Under the pieces are notes generated by a model. It was not told the DNA's origin, did no database searches, and saw only the letters and a list, made by a program, of their open reading frames with translations. The position numbers and the translations under genes were made by a program. A stretch of DNA of 64,000 nt, taken from contig NC_007778.1 of the NCBI RefSeq assembly GCF_000013365.1, positions 806,001 through 870,000 on the forward strand. The letters run 5' to 3'. Position 1 is the stretch's first letter. The number at the start of each line of letters is the position of its first letter. This DNA is from Rhodopseudomonas palustris HaA2. GTDB taxonomy: Bacteria; Pseudomonadota; Alphaproteobacteria; Rhizobiales; Xanthobacteraceae. This document shows positions 19,695-30,314 of this stretch, one piece after another.

Positions 19695-21151
19695 CGCGAC
19701 CGCGCGATCGTCAGCAGCGCGTCGATGTCGAGATGCGCGTCGAGGTGATCGGCCAGCGCGTCGAGCGCGGCTTCGACCTGCGCGTCGTAAGCAAGCTCGG
19801 AGGCGATGCCGAGGCCGGCGAGCCAGGCCTTGCGGAAGGCGTCGCTGGCGAACAGGCCGTGCAGATAGGTGCCCTGCACCCGGCCGTCCCGCGAGATCGC
19901 GCCGTCGGGGCGGCCGTCGATCGTCACCACCGGCCGCGCGCAGTCGGGGCCTGAACTGCGTCCGAGGTGGATCTCGTAGCCCTCGACCGGCGCGCCGGTG
20001 GCGACATGCGTGCCGCCGACCAGCGTGGTCGATTTGTCGCCCTGCATCAGTGTGGTGATATCGAGATGTCCGAGGCCGTCGACCGTGCCGGGCGCGCCAT
20101 CGAGGCCGTCGGGATCGGCGATCGAGCGGCCGAGCATCTGATAGCCGCCGCACAGGCCGAGCAGATGGCCGCCGCGGCGGACATGGGCGGCGATGTCGAT
20201 GTCCCAGCCCTGCGCGCGCAGGAAGGCGAGGTCGCCCAGCGTCGATTTGCTGCCGGGGATGATCACCACGCTGGCTTCCGCCGGAATCGGCTGGCCCGGC
20301 GGCACGAACACCAGTCTGACGCCGGGCTCCATGCCGAGCGGATCGAGGTCGTCGAAATTGGCGATGCGGGCGAGCATCGGCACCGCGATGATGCGCGTCG
20401 CTTCGGAGGCGCGGGCGCGGTCGAGATCGACCGCGTCCTCGGCCGGGAGCAGCGCCGCCTGCGGCAGCCACGGCACCACGCCGAGCGACGGCCAGCCGGT
20501 CAGCTGCGTGATTGCGGTCAGGCCGTGGTCGAACAGGCGAACGTCGCCGCGGAATTTGTTGATCAGATAGCCGCGCACCAGCGCGCGTTCGTCGTCGTCG
20601 AGCACCAGATGGGTGCCGGCGAGGCTGGCGATCACGCCGCCGCGTTCGATGTCGCCGGCGATCACCACCGGGACATTGGCGGCCAGCGCGAAGCCCATAT
20701 TGGCGATGTCGCCGGCGCGCAGATTGATTTCCGCCGGGGAGCCCGCGCCCTCGATCAGCACGATATCGGCGTCGCGGGCCAGCCGCGCGAAGCTGTCCAG
20801 CACGTGCGGCAGCAGCGCCGCCTTCTTGTCCAGAAAGTTTTTGGCGCCGAGCCGGCCGAAGCGCCGGCCCTGCACGATCACCTGCGCGCCGGTGTCGGTC
20901 TCGGGTTTCAGCAGCACCGGATTCATGTGCACACTCGGCGGCAGCTTCGCTGCGCGCGCCTGCACCGCTTGGGCGCGGCCGATCTCGCCGCCATCGGCGG
21001 TGACGGCGGCGTTGTTCGACATGTTCTGCGGCTTGAACGGCGCGACGCGTAGTCCACGCCGCACCAGCGCCCGGCACAGCCCCGCCACCAGCGTCGACTT
21101 GCCGGCATTGGAGCAGGTGCCCTGGATCATCAGCGCGGGGGTGGGGGTCAT
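19667..21151 (-). CDS. cobQ: Cobyric acid synthase (glutamine-hydrolysing)
   Basis: The 494-residue protein amidates four side chains of adenosylcobyrinate a,c-diamide. N-terminal synthetase domain: [19 protein letters not shown] and [11 protein letters not shown]-terminal class I-like glutaminase domain: nucleophile Cys in [10 protein letters not shown] and the His of GTYLHGLF. Start at 21151 gives the standard CobQ N-terminus; the frame continues upstream only through repeat DNA. It is last in the minus-strand cob operon, separated from cobO by 178 bases that are mostly repeat. Confidence 0.96.
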   Translation of the reverse strand: MTPTPALMIQGTCSNAGKSTLVAGLCRALVRRGLRVAPFKPQNMSNNAAVTADGGEIGRAQAVQARAAKLPPSVHMNPVLLKPETDTGAQVIVQGRRFGRLGAKNFLDKKAALLPHVLDSFARLARDADIVLIEGAGSPAEINLRAGDIANMGFALAANVPVVIAGDIERGGVIASLAGTHLVLDDDERALVRGYLINKFRGDVRLFDHGLTAITQLTGWPSLGVVPWLPQAALLPAEDAVDLDRARASEATRIIAVPMLARIANFDDLDPLGMEPGVRLVFVPPGQPIPAEASVVIIPGSKSTLGDLAFLRAQGWDIDIAAHVRRGGHLLGLCGGYQMLGRSIADPDGLDGAPGTVDGLGHLDITTLMQGDKSTTLVGGTHVATGAPVEGYEIHLGRSSGPDCARPVVTIDGRPDGAISRDGRVQGTYLHGLFASDAFRKAWLAGLGIASELAYDAQVEAALDALADHLDAHLDIDALLTIARSRQSTNASAA

Positions 21152-21170
21152 GTGAGCACGGCGCCCATGT

Positions 21171-21305
21171 AACCCCTCCCCCTTGCGGGGAGGGTCGGCC
21201 GAGCGAAGCGGAGGCCGGGGTGGGGGTGCCGCGAGCACGGTGCTCGGGGTACCCCCACCCGGCCGGCCTGCGGCCGTCCACCCTCCCCGCAAGGGGGAGG
21301 GTAAG
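21171..21305. repeat. Palindromic repeat, family A (copy 2) between cobO and cobQ
   Basis: About 135 bases form a large composite palindrome: CCCTCCCCCTTGCGGGGAGGG at one end and CCCTCCCCGCAAGGGGGAGGG at the other, with inner inverted segments around GGCCGAGCGAAGCGGAGGCC and GCGAGCACGGTGCTCG. It fills the intercistronic gap of the minus-strand cob operon and may affect mRNA stability or attenuate cobQ. Confidence 0.85.
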
Positions 21306-21329
21306 AGACGCGCGGTGCCACGTGAGCGC

Positions 21330-21956
21330 TCAAAACTCCACGCCCTTCTGCGCTTTCACGCCGCTGCGGAAAGGATGTTTCACCAGCGTCATCTCGGTCA
21401 CCAGGTCGGCGATCTCGATCAGCGCCGGGTTGGCGTTGCGGCCGGTGATGACGACGTGTTTGTCGGCGGGCTTCTCGTCGAGCAGGAAGGCGATCACTTC
21501 GGAGATCGGCAGATAGTCGTAGCGCAGCACGATGTTGAGTTCGTCCAGCAGCACCATGCGATGGCGGTCGTCACGGATCAGCTCCTTGGCGCGCTCCCAG
21601 CCGGCGCGGGCGGCGGCGACGTCGCGTTCGCGGTCCTGGGTCTCCCAGGTGAAGCCTTCGCCCATGATGTGCAGCGTCACCAGATCGGGAAACTGCGCCA
21701 GCAGCTTGGCCTCGCCGGTGTCCCACTTCTCCGATTTGGTGAAATGCACCACGCCGACCGGCATGCCGTGGCCGATGTGGCGGAACACCATGCCGAGTGC
21801 GGCCGAGGTCTTGCCCTTGCCGGTGCCGGTGTGGACGATCAGCAGCCCCTTGTCGGCGACCATGCCTTCGAGCTTCTTGTCGTGAGCGGCCTTGCGCTTC
21901 TTCGCCTTCTCGGCGTGGCGGGCGTTGTCGTCGCGATCGGGCGCGGCGTCGGTCAT
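21330..21956 (-). CDS. cobO: Cob(I)yrinic acid a,c-diamide adenosyltransferase (CobO/CobA type)
   Basis: The 208-residue ATP:corrinoid adenosyltransferase has the P-loop [14 protein letters not shown] at about residues 42-55, then [13 protein letters not shown] and [13 protein letters not shown], as in CobO/CobA. It adds the upper adenosyl ligand. The N-terminal ~35 residues are highly charged (Lys/Arg/Asp). Its ATG overlaps the cobN stop as ATGA. Confidence 0.95.
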   Translation of the reverse strand: MTDAAPDRDDNARHAEKAKKRKAAHDKKLEGMVADKGLLIVHTGTGKGKTSAALGMVFRHIGHGMPVGVVHFTKSEKWDTGEAKLLAQFPDLVTLHIMGEGFTWETQDRERDVAAARAGWERAKELIRDDRHRMVLLDELNIVLRYDYLPISEVIAFLLDEKPADKHVVITGRNANPALIEIADLVTEMTLVKHPFRSGVKAQKGVEF

Positions 21957-24900
21957 GCGGATTCCTTCTGAAGTAACAACTCGGCGAGCAGGTCGGCGGC
22001 GTGGTTGCTGCGCGGCGTCCACAGCCCGCGCCGCAGCGCCTCGGCGAAGCGTTCGGCGGTGTCGCGCAACGCCGCCGGGTTGGCGTCGCGCATGAAGTCG
22101 CGCACCTTTTCGTCGTCGAGATAGGCGGCGAACAATTGATCGAAATGATGGCTGCCGACCGCGTCGGTCGAGGCGGCGAAGCCGAACAGATAGTCGACGG
22201 TCGCGGCGATCTCGGAGGCGCCCTTGTAGCCGTGCCGCATCACGCCGGCGATCCATTTCGGATTGGCGGCGCGGCCGCGGACCACGCGGGAGATTTCGTG
22301 CGCGAGCGTCCGCGACAGCGGCGCTTCGGGGCGCGACGTGTCGACATGGGCGATCTTCGGCGCCGCGCCGCTCAGCGTCTCGACGGTGGCCGCGAGGCCG
22401 CCGATGAACTGGTAGTAATCGTCGGAGTCGAGGATATCGTGCTCGCGATTGTCCTGGGTCTGGGCGACGAGCTGGGTCGCTTTCAGCCGCGCGGCGAAGG
22501 CGTCGCGGGCCTCGTCACCCTCGCGGCCGGCGCCATAGGCGTAGCCGCCCCAGGCCAGATAGGCGTCGGCGAAATCGCCGCGGCTGTCCCAGCCGCCGTC
22601 GTCGATCAGCGCCTGCAGCCCCGCCCCGTAGGCGCCGGGTTTCGAGCCGAACACGCGGAAGGTCGCCTGCTGCCGGGCGTGCGTGGCGTCGAGGCCGGCG
22701 TTCACGAGTTCGGCGGTGCGGGCACGGACATGGGCGGCGATCGGATTGGCGTCATCCGGTTCGTCGAGCGCCGCGACCGCCGCCACCGCGCTGGCGATCA
22801 GGTCGATCTGTACCGGGAAGGCGTCGCGAAACAGGCCGGAGACGCGAAAGGTGACGTCGATTCTGGGCCGCTTCAGTTCCGACAGCGGCAGAACCGCAAA
22901 GCCGGTGACGCGGCCGGTCGCGTCCTCCCAGGTCGGGCGCGCGCCGATCAGCGCCAGCGCCTGCGCGACGTCGTCGCCGCCGGTGCGCATATTGGCGGTG
23001 CCCCACGCCGACAGCGCGATCGCGCGCGGCCACTGGCCCTCGGCCTGCCAGTAGGATTCGACCAGCCGCTCGGCCGCGAGCGCGCCGATCCGCCAGGCCG
23101 AGGGCGTCGGCACCGCGCGGACGTCGACCGCGAAGAAGTTTCGCCCGGTGGGCAGCACATCGGGGCGGCCGCGGGTCGGCGCGCCGGACGGGCCGGGCCG
23201 GACGAAGCGGCCGCCGAGCCCGCGCAGCAGCGCATCGCGCTCGGCGTCGCCGCAGGCCTCGATCGCGGGACGCAGCGAGGCCGCGATCCAGTCGAGAACC
23301 GGCTGGGCATGGGGCCAGGCTTCTTCACCCTCCCCCCTCGTGGGAGAGGGTGGCCGAGCGAAGCTCGGCCGGGTGAGGGGGGGCTGACTCTCGTTGTGCT
23401 GCGACCCCTCACCCGGCACCGACTGCGTCGGTGCCACCTTCTCCCGCAAGGGGAGAGGGTTGGGCTGTGCTCGTGGAAGAGCCGTGACGAAACGAGACGC
23501 CAATAATTCGATGCGCTCGACGGTGTCGCCGGTGGTGCGCCAAAGGCTGTCGCTGAGATCGGCGAGCATCGCCGGGCGCGGGCCGGTGTAGTCCGAGGCC
23601 AGATCGCGGGTCAGCGGATCGAACGCGCCGCCCTGCGCATCGGTCAGGCCCAGATCCGTCGCCAGCGCGCGATGCAGCGAGGCGTCCTGCGGCTTCAGGT
23701 CGGAGCGCGGCAGTCGCGCGATCGACACCAGCAGCTCGTCGCGCTGCGCGGGCTGCGGGGTGCGGCCGAAGATGTGCAGGCCGTCGCGGATCTGCATCTC
23801 CTTGAGGTCGCACAGATGCGCGTCGATCGCGCGCAGCGCGTCCAGCGTCGGGGTCTGGCGATCGATCGCCACATCGGCATCGAGCCGCGTCGCACGCGCC
23901 AGCGACAGGATGTCTTCGGCGATGACGTCGGCGCGCTTGGGATCGAGATCGGCGGCGAGCGCGTATTCATCGACCAGCGCCTCCATGCGCGCCATCTCGT
24001 CGTGCAGTTCGGCGCGGGCCATCGGCGGCGTCAGATGATCGACGATCACCGCGGCGGTGCGGCGCTTGGCCTGGATGCCCTCGCCCGGATCGTTGACGAT
24101 GAACGGATACAGATGCGGCAGCGGCCCGAGCAGCGCGGCAGGAAAGCAGTCGCGCGACAGCCCGGCGCCCTTGCCGGGCAGCCATTCGAGATTGCCGTGC
24201 TTGCCAAGATGGATCGCCGCATGGGCGTCGAATTCGCGCCGCAGCCACAGATAGAACGCCAGGTAATGATGCGGCGGCGGCAGGTCCGGATCGTGGAAGC
24301 TCGATTTCGGATCAATGCCGTAGCCGCGCGCCGGCTGCACCCCGACCAGGATATTGCCGAAGCGATGCAGGCCGAGCCGGAAGCGGCCGTCGGCGATGTG
24401 CGGATCGGCCTCGGGCCGGCCCCAGCGCATGGTCACGGCGTTGCGGACGGCATCCGGAAACGTCGCGAAGGCGGCCTTGTAGTCGGCGATCGGCCAGGCG
24501 GCGCCGCCGATGCGCTGATCGCGCCCGTCCAGCACGTTGGTCGGGCCGCGCTGCAGGATCTGCATCAGCGCCGCGCTGTCGGCCGGCAGATCGCCGGTGT
24601 CGTAGCCTTCGGCGCGCAGCGCGAACAGCAGGTCGCACAGCGATTGCGGCGTATCGAGGCCGACGCCGTTGCCGAGCCGGCCGTCGCGGTTCGGATAGTT
24701 GGCGAGCACGATGCCGATGCGGCGCTTGCGGATCGGCAGCCGCCGCAGCCGCACCCAGGCCTTGGCGAGATCGGCGGCGGCGTCGATGCGGTCGTCGAGC
24801 GGCTGGTAGATCGTCGGCGCGGTGTCGCCGTCGTCGTCGCCGCGCTGCTTGAAGGCGACCGCGCCGGCGAAGATGCGGCCGTCCACTTCCGGCAGCACCA

Positions 24901-25813
24901 CGTGCATCGCCAGGTCGCGCGGGTTGAGGCCGCGGCTGGATTGCTGCCAGCTGTCGCGGCTGATGCCGGCCTGCGCGATCTGCAGCACCGGGCAATCCGC
25001 CGACGCCAGCACGCCGGCATCGTCGGTGGCGGTCGCGGTCGCGAAGGCGGTGGCGTTGATGATGATGTCGGGCGGGGCGGCGGCGAGCGCGCTCCGCAGG
25101 AAGGCGATCGAGCGCGCATCCTTCAGGCTGGTGACATAGAGGCAGGCGACGTCGAGGCCGCGGGCATCGAGTGCGCCGCGCAGCGCGGCGATCGCGGCGG
25201 TGTCGCCGCTGGCGGCGAGCGCGCGATAGAAAATCACCAGCGCGCGGCTGCGCTGCGAGCGTTGCGGCTCGGTCGGCCAGAAGCCGGCGGCGGGCATCGG
25301 CCGCGGCGGCGGCGGCGGGTCGCCGCGCAGGATCATCCAGGCGGCGTAGCGCAGCGCCAGCTGCAGATTGTCGACGCCGCCCTCGGTGCAATAGCGCCAC
25401 AGCGCATGCGCGTCGTCGGGGTCGACATTGCCGCGCGCGGCGAGGTCGGCGTTCCAGTGCATTTCGCCCGGGATGCAGGCGAACAGCGCGCCGCGCGCGA
25501 AGGCGTCGCGGCGCAGGCTCTCGACGCCGTGCGGCCAATAGGCCTCGCCGCCGAGCATCCGCAGGATCACGATCTTCGCTTGTGGCAGCGTGCGCTCGAC
25601 ATAGAGATCGACCGAGGCGGGATGGCCGAGCGCCAGCAGATTGGTCAGCCGCAGGCTCGGGAAATCATCCGGCAGCGTCGCCCGCGCCGTGGCGAAGGCG
25701 GACAGATCGGTGTCCGCCGCCGACAGCACCACGATCTCGGCCGGCGCCTGCTGCAGATCGCGCGCGACGTCGCCGTCGTCGATGCCGGCGCTGGCGTCGA
25801 GCTTCAGGTGCAT
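21953..25813 (-). CDS. cobN: Cobaltochelatase subunit CobN, with in-frame repeat insertion
   Basis: The 1286-residue large subunit of the aerobic ATP-dependent cobaltochelatase inserts Co2+ into hydrogenobyrinate a,c-diamide with CobS/CobT (not in the window). Family segments include IVVLSAADTDLS, GKHGNLEWLPGKGAGLS, SAWGTANMRTGGDDVAQAL and GYKGASEIAATVDYLFGF. ATG at 25813 gives the common MHL start; a GTG nine bases upstream is an alternative. Residues ~783-829 are encoded by a palindromic repeat of family A that keeps the frame and adds a Pro/Arg/Glu-rich segment. The stop overlaps cobO as ATGA. Confidence 0.95.
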   Translation of the reverse strand: MHLKLDASAGIDDGDVARDLQQAPAEIVVLSAADTDLSAFATARATLPDDFPSLRLTNLLALGHPASVDLYVERTLPQAKIVILRMLGGEAYWPHGVESLRRDAFARGALFACIPGEMHWNADLAARGNVDPDDAHALWRYCTEGGVDNLQLALRYAAWMILRGDPPPPPRPMPAAGFWPTEPQRSQRSRALVIFYRALAASGDTAAIAALRGALDARGLDVACLYVTSLKDARSIAFLRSALAAAPPDIIINATAFATATATDDAGVLASADCPVLQIAQAGISRDSWQQSSRGLNPRDLAMHVVLPEVDGRIFAGAVAFKQRGDDDGDTAPTIYQPLDDRIDAAADLAKAWVRLRRLPIRKRRIGIVLANYPNRDGRLGNGVGLDTPQSLCDLLFALRAEGYDTGDLPADSAALMQILQRGPTNVLDGRDQRIGGAAWPIADYKAAFATFPDAVRNAVTMRWGRPEADPHIADGRFRLGLHRFGNILVGVQPARGYGIDPKSSFHDPDLPPPHHYLAFYLWLRREFDAHAAIHLGKHGNLEWLPGKGAGLSRDCFPAALLGPLPHLYPFIVNDPGEGIQAKRRTAAVIVDHLTPPMARAELHDEMARMEALVDEYALAADLDPKRADVIAEDILSLARATRLDADVAIDRQTPTLDALRAIDAHLCDLKEMQIRDGLHIFGRTPQPAQRDELLVSIARLPRSDLKPQDASLHRALATDLGLTDAQGGAFDPLTRDLASDYTGPRPAMLADLSDSLWRTTGDTVERIELLASRFVTALPRAQPNPLPLREKVAPTQSVPGEGSQHNESQPPLTRPSFARPPSPTRGEGEEAWPHAQPVLDWIAASLRPAIEACGDAERDALLRGLGGRFVRPGPSGAPTRGRPDVLPTGRNFFAVDVRAVPTPSAWRIGALAAERLVESYWQAEGQWPRAIALSAWGTANMRTGGDDVAQALALIGARPTWEDATGRVTGFAVLPLSELKRPRIDVTFRVSGLFRDAFPVQIDLIASAVAAVAALDEPDDANPIAAHVRARTAELVNAGLDATHARQQATFRVFGSKPGAYGAGLQALIDDGGWDSRGDFADAYLAWGGYAYGAGREGDEARDAFAARLKATQLVAQTQDNREHDILDSDDYYQFIGGLAATVETLSGAAPKIAHVDTSRPEAPLSRTLAHEISRVVRGRAANPKWIAGVMRHGYKGASEIAATVDYLFGFAASTDAVGSHHFDQLFAAYLDDEKVRDFMRDANPAALRDTAERFAEALRRGLWTPRSNHAADLLAELLLQKESA
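23326..23464. repeat. Palindromic repeat, family A (copy 3), inside cobN reading frame
   Basis: The segment shows the family A ends (CACCCTCCCCCCTCGTGGGAGAGGG and TTCTCCCGCAAGGGGAGAGGG) with inner palindromes GGCCGAGCGAAGCTCGGCC and GGCACCGACTGCGTCGGTGCC. It lies wholly within cobN and has no stop codon in that frame, giving about 46 inserted residues. Confidence 0.88.
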
Positions 25814-25846
25814 GCGGGGCACCTGTGCGCGTCAACGCATCCCGCC

Positions 25847-25955
25847 GTCATCCTGAGGTGCGCGCTCTTTCTTGCGCGCCTCGAAGGATGGCCGCGGGCC
25901 GCGACGCTCGTCGTCCTTCGAGGCACGCCGAAGACGGCGTGCGCCTCAGGATGAC
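25847..25955. repeat. Palindromic repeat, family B (copy 1) between cobW and cobN
   Basis: The repeat begins GTCATCCTGAGGTGCGCGC and ends GCGCCTCAGGATGAC, with CCTCGAAGGATGG / CGTCCTTCGAGG as inner arms. It fills most of the 165-base gap between cobW and cobN on the minus-strand operon. Longer relatives occur at 36819-37046 and 56922-57124. Confidence 0.85.
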
Positions 25956-25978
25956 GAGCCCGGGAGGTTTGCATGCTG

Positions 25979-26986
<1,008 letters not shown>

Positions 26987-26988
26987 GA

Positions 26989-27513
26989 TCAGCTCTCCTG
27001 CTTCAGCCACAGCGGCAGGCCGGCTGCGACGAACACGACATGGGGGACGGCGGCGGCGATGGTCTGGTTGAGCCGGCCCTGGGCATCGCGAAAGGCGCGG
27101 CCGAGCGGGGTTTCCGGCACGAGACCGAGCCCGACCTCGTTGGAGACCAGCACGATCGGCGCGGCGGCGACGCCGAGAAAACGCGTCAGCCGCTTGGCCT
27201 CGACCTCGGGATCGCGGCCGGCTTCCATCAGGTTGAACAGCCACAGCGTCAGGCAGTCGACCAGCACGGCGCGGCCGCGGCCGGCCTCGCGGGTCAGCGC
27301 ATCGACCAGCGCCAGCGGCTCCTCGATCGTGGTCCAGCCGTCACCGCGGCGAGAACGATGATGCGCGATGCGCTGGGTCATCTCGTCGTCGCTGCGGGTC
27401 GCGGTGGCGAGATAGATCTTCGAAAGGCTGCTGTCGGCGACCAGCTTTTCGCCGAACACCGATTTGCCGGAGCGCGCGCCGCCGAGCACCAGCGTGGAGA
27501 GGAGTGTGGTCAT
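26989..27513 (-). CDS. cobU: Adenosylcobinamide kinase / guanylyltransferase
   Basis: The 174-residue bifunctional enzyme (CobP in aerobic-pathway naming) phosphorylates adenosylcobinamide and transfers GMP. Motifs: P-loop [29 protein letters not shown], the [10 protein letters not shown] guanylyl site, and [21 protein letters not shown]. Its ATG overlaps the stop of the DUF1636 gene (ATGA). Confidence 0.95.
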   Translation of the reverse strand: MTTLLSTLVLGGARSGKSVFGEKLVADSSLSKIYLATATRSDDEMTQRIAHHRSRRGDGWTTIEEPLALVDALTREAGRGRAVLVDCLTLWLFNLMEAGRDPEVEAKRLTRFLGVAAAPIVLVSNEVGLGLVPETPLGRAFRDAQGRLNQTIAAAVPHVVFVAAGLPLWLKQES

Positions 27514-27959
27514 GACGGGGCGCGCCCGTCGGCGGGCGACCAGCGCAGCGGCGGCAGCCGCGCCACCATGCCCTTGCGCAGCACCTCGGCGCGCTGCCGC
27601 CACGGCACCAGGCCGAAATCGCTGTCCCGATAGGCGGCGGCGAAGGCGGCGACCGCCTCGGCGCCGCTGTCGGGCAAAAGATCGCCGAACAGGAAGCTGT
27701 AGCCGTCTGCGCTCGACACCGCGACGGTGGCCGGGCGCTTGCAGACGCCGAGGCACTGCACCGGCCGCACCTGCAGATCGGCGGCGGCGCCGAGCGCGGC
27801 CCGGATCGCGTCGAGCAGCGGCGCGCCGGCGTTGCCGCCGTCGGAAGCCTTGCAACTGGTGCAAACGCTGATCATCACCGGCCCGGTGGGGCAGGCCGGT
27901 GCGTCGGTTGGTTCAACGCCTTGCGCGGTGGTAGGTCTGTCGTCCGGGCTGAAATTCAT
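27510..27959 (-). CDS. DUF1636 family protein (ferredoxin-like), first gene of cob operon
   Basis: The 149-residue protein belongs to DUF1636, often found in cobalamin loci of alphaproteobacteria. Four cysteines in two pairs ([11 protein letters not shown] and [11 protein letters not shown]) resemble the thioredoxin-like [2Fe-2S] ferredoxin fold, so a redox or metal-binding role is possible; the biochemical function is not established. The start at 27959 gives about 28 extra residues before the conserved core; an ATG at 27874 (MISVCTSCK) is an alternative. It follows a cobalamin riboswitch and is coupled to cobU. Confidence 0.82.
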   Translation of the reverse strand: MNFSPDDRPTTAQGVEPTDAPACPTGPVMISVCTSCKASDGGNAGAPLLDAIRAALGAAADLQVRPVQCLGVCKRPATVAVSSADGYSFLFGDLLPDSGAEAVAAFAAAYRDSDFGLVPWRQRAEVLRKGMVARLPPLRWSPADGRAPS

Positions 27960-28079
27960 GCCCTCGCTCTCGGCACGCCTTGCGGCTTCGAGCTTTGTCG
28001 GATCGCGCGGGGTGGCGAATGGCGCCACCGCCCTGCTTTCCGTCCGGTGCACCCCGCCCCGACGCCGCCAAAGCACAAT

Positions 28080-28256
28080 TCGCGATGGCAGGTCTCCTGG
28101 CTCGCGAGTCGCTGCCCTTGTCGCCGCCTTCCCAGGAGTCCTTAGAGGAATCCCAGTGGCCGAGGCGCGGGCTCGTCGCTTACAGTTGCGGGGGCAGCAC
28201 CGGGATTGAGATCGCTCAATGCAGAGCGTTCGCGCACCGGATTCCCTTTTCACCTT
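28080..28256 (-). ncRNA. Cobalamin riboswitch upstream of DUF1636-cobU-cobW-cobN-cobO-cobQ
   Basis: Read on the minus strand, the segment has GGTGAAAAGGGAATCCGGTGC, then CCCCGCAACTGTAAGCGACGA, GGCCACTGGGA and the 3' GCGAGCCAGGAGACCTGCC. These are the B12 box and the flanking conserved elements. It ends about 120 bases before the DUF1636 start. It should place the minus-strand cob operon under cobalamin feedback. Confidence 0.93.
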
Positions 28257-28383
28257 CCTCGCGGAAGGACCATCGCCGGCCACGCTAGCTGTGGCATCCG
28301 TCGCGGTCAACCACGCGAAGGTAATGTTGACGTGCGGCCCCGGGACGAGTCAGTTGCCCGGCGTCACGAAGCAGGGGACCCCG

Positions 28384-29439
28384 ATGCAGACCGACACTCT
28401 CGTTGCCTGGCAGGCGCCGCCGATCATGCCGGTGGACCGCGCCCTGCGCGCCGCCCTGCGGGCGCGGGTCGACGGCAAGGCCAAGCCGCCGGGCTCGCTC
28501 GGCCGGATCGAGCATCTCGCGGTCGAACTCGGCGCGATGCGGCATCCGGCGCCGCCGCGCGGCGACAATGCGGTGCTGATGGTGTTCGCCGGCGATCACG
28601 GGCTGACCGAAGAGGGCGTCTCGCAATATCCGTCCGCCGTGACGGTGGCGATGGTGATGACCTATCTGGCCGGCCGGGCCTGCGCCAATGCGTTCGCCGC
28701 CGCGACCCATGTCGACGTCCGGGTGATCGACGCCGGCGTCGCGGCCGACCTGCCGGCGCACCCCGACCTGATCGACGCCAAGGTGCGCAAAGGCACCGGC
28801 AACGCGGCGTGCGAGCCGGCGATGACCATCGCACAGGCCGCGCTGGCGCTGGCCCGGGGCAGCGAGCTGGCAATCGCCGAGATCAAGGCCGGCGCCGACA
28901 TCATCGCGCTCGGCGAGATGGGCATCGGCAACACCGCGTCGTCGTCGCTGCTGCTGCATCGGCTGGCGCCGGCGCCGCTCGATCATTGCATCGGCGTCGG
29001 CGCCGGACAGGACGCGCCCGGCCTGGCGAAGAAGCGCGCCGCGATCGAGAAGGCCGCCGCGCGCAGCGATGCGACCGCGCCGTTCGAGGTGCTGTGCGAA
29101 TTCGGCGGGCTGGAAATCGCCATGATGGCCGGCGCCGTGCTCGGCGCGGCGTCGCAGCGCCGCCCGGTGATCATCGACGGCTTCATCGCCACCGCCGCGG
29201 CGCTGCTCGCGGTCCGGCTTGCGCCGGACGCGCGCGGCTATTGCGTGTTCGCGCATCGCTCTGCCGAGCGCGGCCACAGCCTCGCGCTCGAGGCGCTGCA
29301 GGCGTCGCCGCTGCTGGATCTCGACATGCGGCTCGGCGAAGGCACCGGCGCTATTCTGGCGGTGCCGCTGGTCCGCGCCGCATCGCGGCTGCTGACCGAC
29401 GTCGCCGATCTGTCCGACGTGCTGGCGGGCAAACTGTGA
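28384..29439 (+). CDS. cobT: Nicotinate-nucleotide:dimethylbenzimidazole phosphoribosyltransferase
   Basis: The 351-residue enzyme makes alpha-ribazole phosphate from DMB and nicotinate mononucleotide for the lower ligand of B12. Family motifs are KPPGSLGRIEHLA, VFAGDHGLTEEGVSQYP, LGEMGIGNTASSS, and the catalytic Glu319 in LGEGTGAIL. The ATG at 28384 gives the usual N-terminus; upstream in-frame sequence runs into the riboswitch region of the opposite strand. bluB follows directly. Confidence 0.95.
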   Translation: MQTDTLVAWQAPPIMPVDRALRAALRARVDGKAKPPGSLGRIEHLAVELGAMRHPAPPRGDNAVLMVFAGDHGLTEEGVSQYPSAVTVAMVMTYLAGRACANAFAAATHVDVRVIDAGVAADLPAHPDLIDAKVRKGTGNAACEPAMTIAQAALALARGSELAIAEIKAGADIIALGEMGIGNTASSSLLLHRLAPAPLDHCIGVGAGQDAPGLAKKRAAIEKAAARSDATAPFEVLCEFGGLEIAMMAGAVLGAASQRRPVIIDGFIATAAALLAVRLAPDARGYCVFAHRSAERGHSLALEALQASPLLDLDMRLGEGTGAILAVPLVRAASRLLTDVADLSDVLAGKL

Positions 29440-29477
29440 GCGCTCTCGAACACAAGGTGGATGCCAAGGTGGATGCC

Positions 29478-30149
29478 ATGTCCGACGCGAAGGCGACCGT
29501 TGCCGCCGCCCCCAAGCCGCCGGTGTTCGACCCGGCGTTCCAGCAGAAATTCGCCGAACTGATCGCGTGGCGTCGCGATGTGCGGCGCTTCCGTCCCGAC
29601 CGAGTCGATCCGGCGCTGATCGAGCATCTGCTCGACCTCGCCCAGCTCGCGCCGTCGGTCGGCAACAGCCAGCCGTGGCGTTTCGTCAGCGTCGACAGTC
29701 CGGCGATGCGGACCAAGGTGCGGAACAACTTCCTGCGCTGCAACGAGACCGCCGCCGGCGCGTATCAGGGCGAGCGCGCCGCGCTGTATGCCCGGCTCAA
29801 GCTCGAAGGCATCGACGTCGCGCCGCGGCAGTTCGCGCTGTTCTGCGATCGCGCCACCGAGCAGGGCCAGGGCGTCGGTCGCCAGACCATGCCGGAGGCG
29901 CTGGACTACTCCGTCGTGGCGATGATCGAGACGTTCTGGCTGGCGGCGCGGGCGCTCGGCCTCGGTGTCGGCTGGGTGTCGATCCTCGATCCGCAGACGG
30001 TCACCGTCGATCTCGACGTGCCGCCGGATTGGAAGTTCATCGGCTATCTCTGCGTCGGCTGGCCGGTCGAGGAACACGTCGATCCGGAACTGGTACGACA
30101 CAATTGGCAGGACCGCACCCGCGCCGGCCGCGAGGTCCTGCAGCGCTGA
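29478..30149 (+). CDS. bluB: 5,6-dimethylbenzimidazole synthase BluB
   Basis: The 223-residue nitroreductase-fold flavoenzyme cleaves FMNH2 with oxygen to make DMB, supplying CobT. Motifs: AWRRDVRRFRPDRVDP, LAPSVGNSQPWRFV, and GLGVGWVSILDP near the C-terminus. Start choice is open: GTG at 29436 overlaps the cobT stop (GTGA), but ATG at 29478 fits the usual length of about 225. A perfect 12-base tandem duplication (AAGGTGGATGCC at 29454-29465 and 29466-29477) sits right before that ATG and carries the Shine-Dalgarno-like AAGGTGG twice. Confidence 0.94.
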   Translation: MSDAKATVAAAPKPPVFDPAFQQKFAELIAWRRDVRRFRPDRVDPALIEHLLDLAQLAPSVGNSQPWRFVSVDSPAMRTKVRNNFLRCNETAAGAYQGERAALYARLKLEGIDVAPRQFALFCDRATEQGQGVGRQTMPEALDYSVVAMIETFWLAARALGLGVGWVSILDPQTVTVDLDVPPDWKFIGYLCVGWPVEEHVDPELVRHNWQDRTRAGREVLQR

Positions 30150-30314
30150 GCACGGGCCCTGTGCGCAAGCGTACCAGCGCGCGGCGCGCGGTTCGGCGTA
30201 TTTGCGGAGTATTAAGCAAAGCTATCCAGCAAGGCGGCCCGCCGTGCCGCAATTGCAAGATTTTGTCACAATCTGTCTTGATAGTCCGGCCCGTTCCGAC
30301 AGGAGGACCGGATC

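Noticed and set aside
21171-23464. Repeats as CRISPR array
   Set aside because: Copies are dispersed and palindromic without regular spacers, and no cas genes are present.
23672-25954. Plus-strand 760-codon frame opposite cobN
   Set aside because: Shadow of cobN with no recognised domain.
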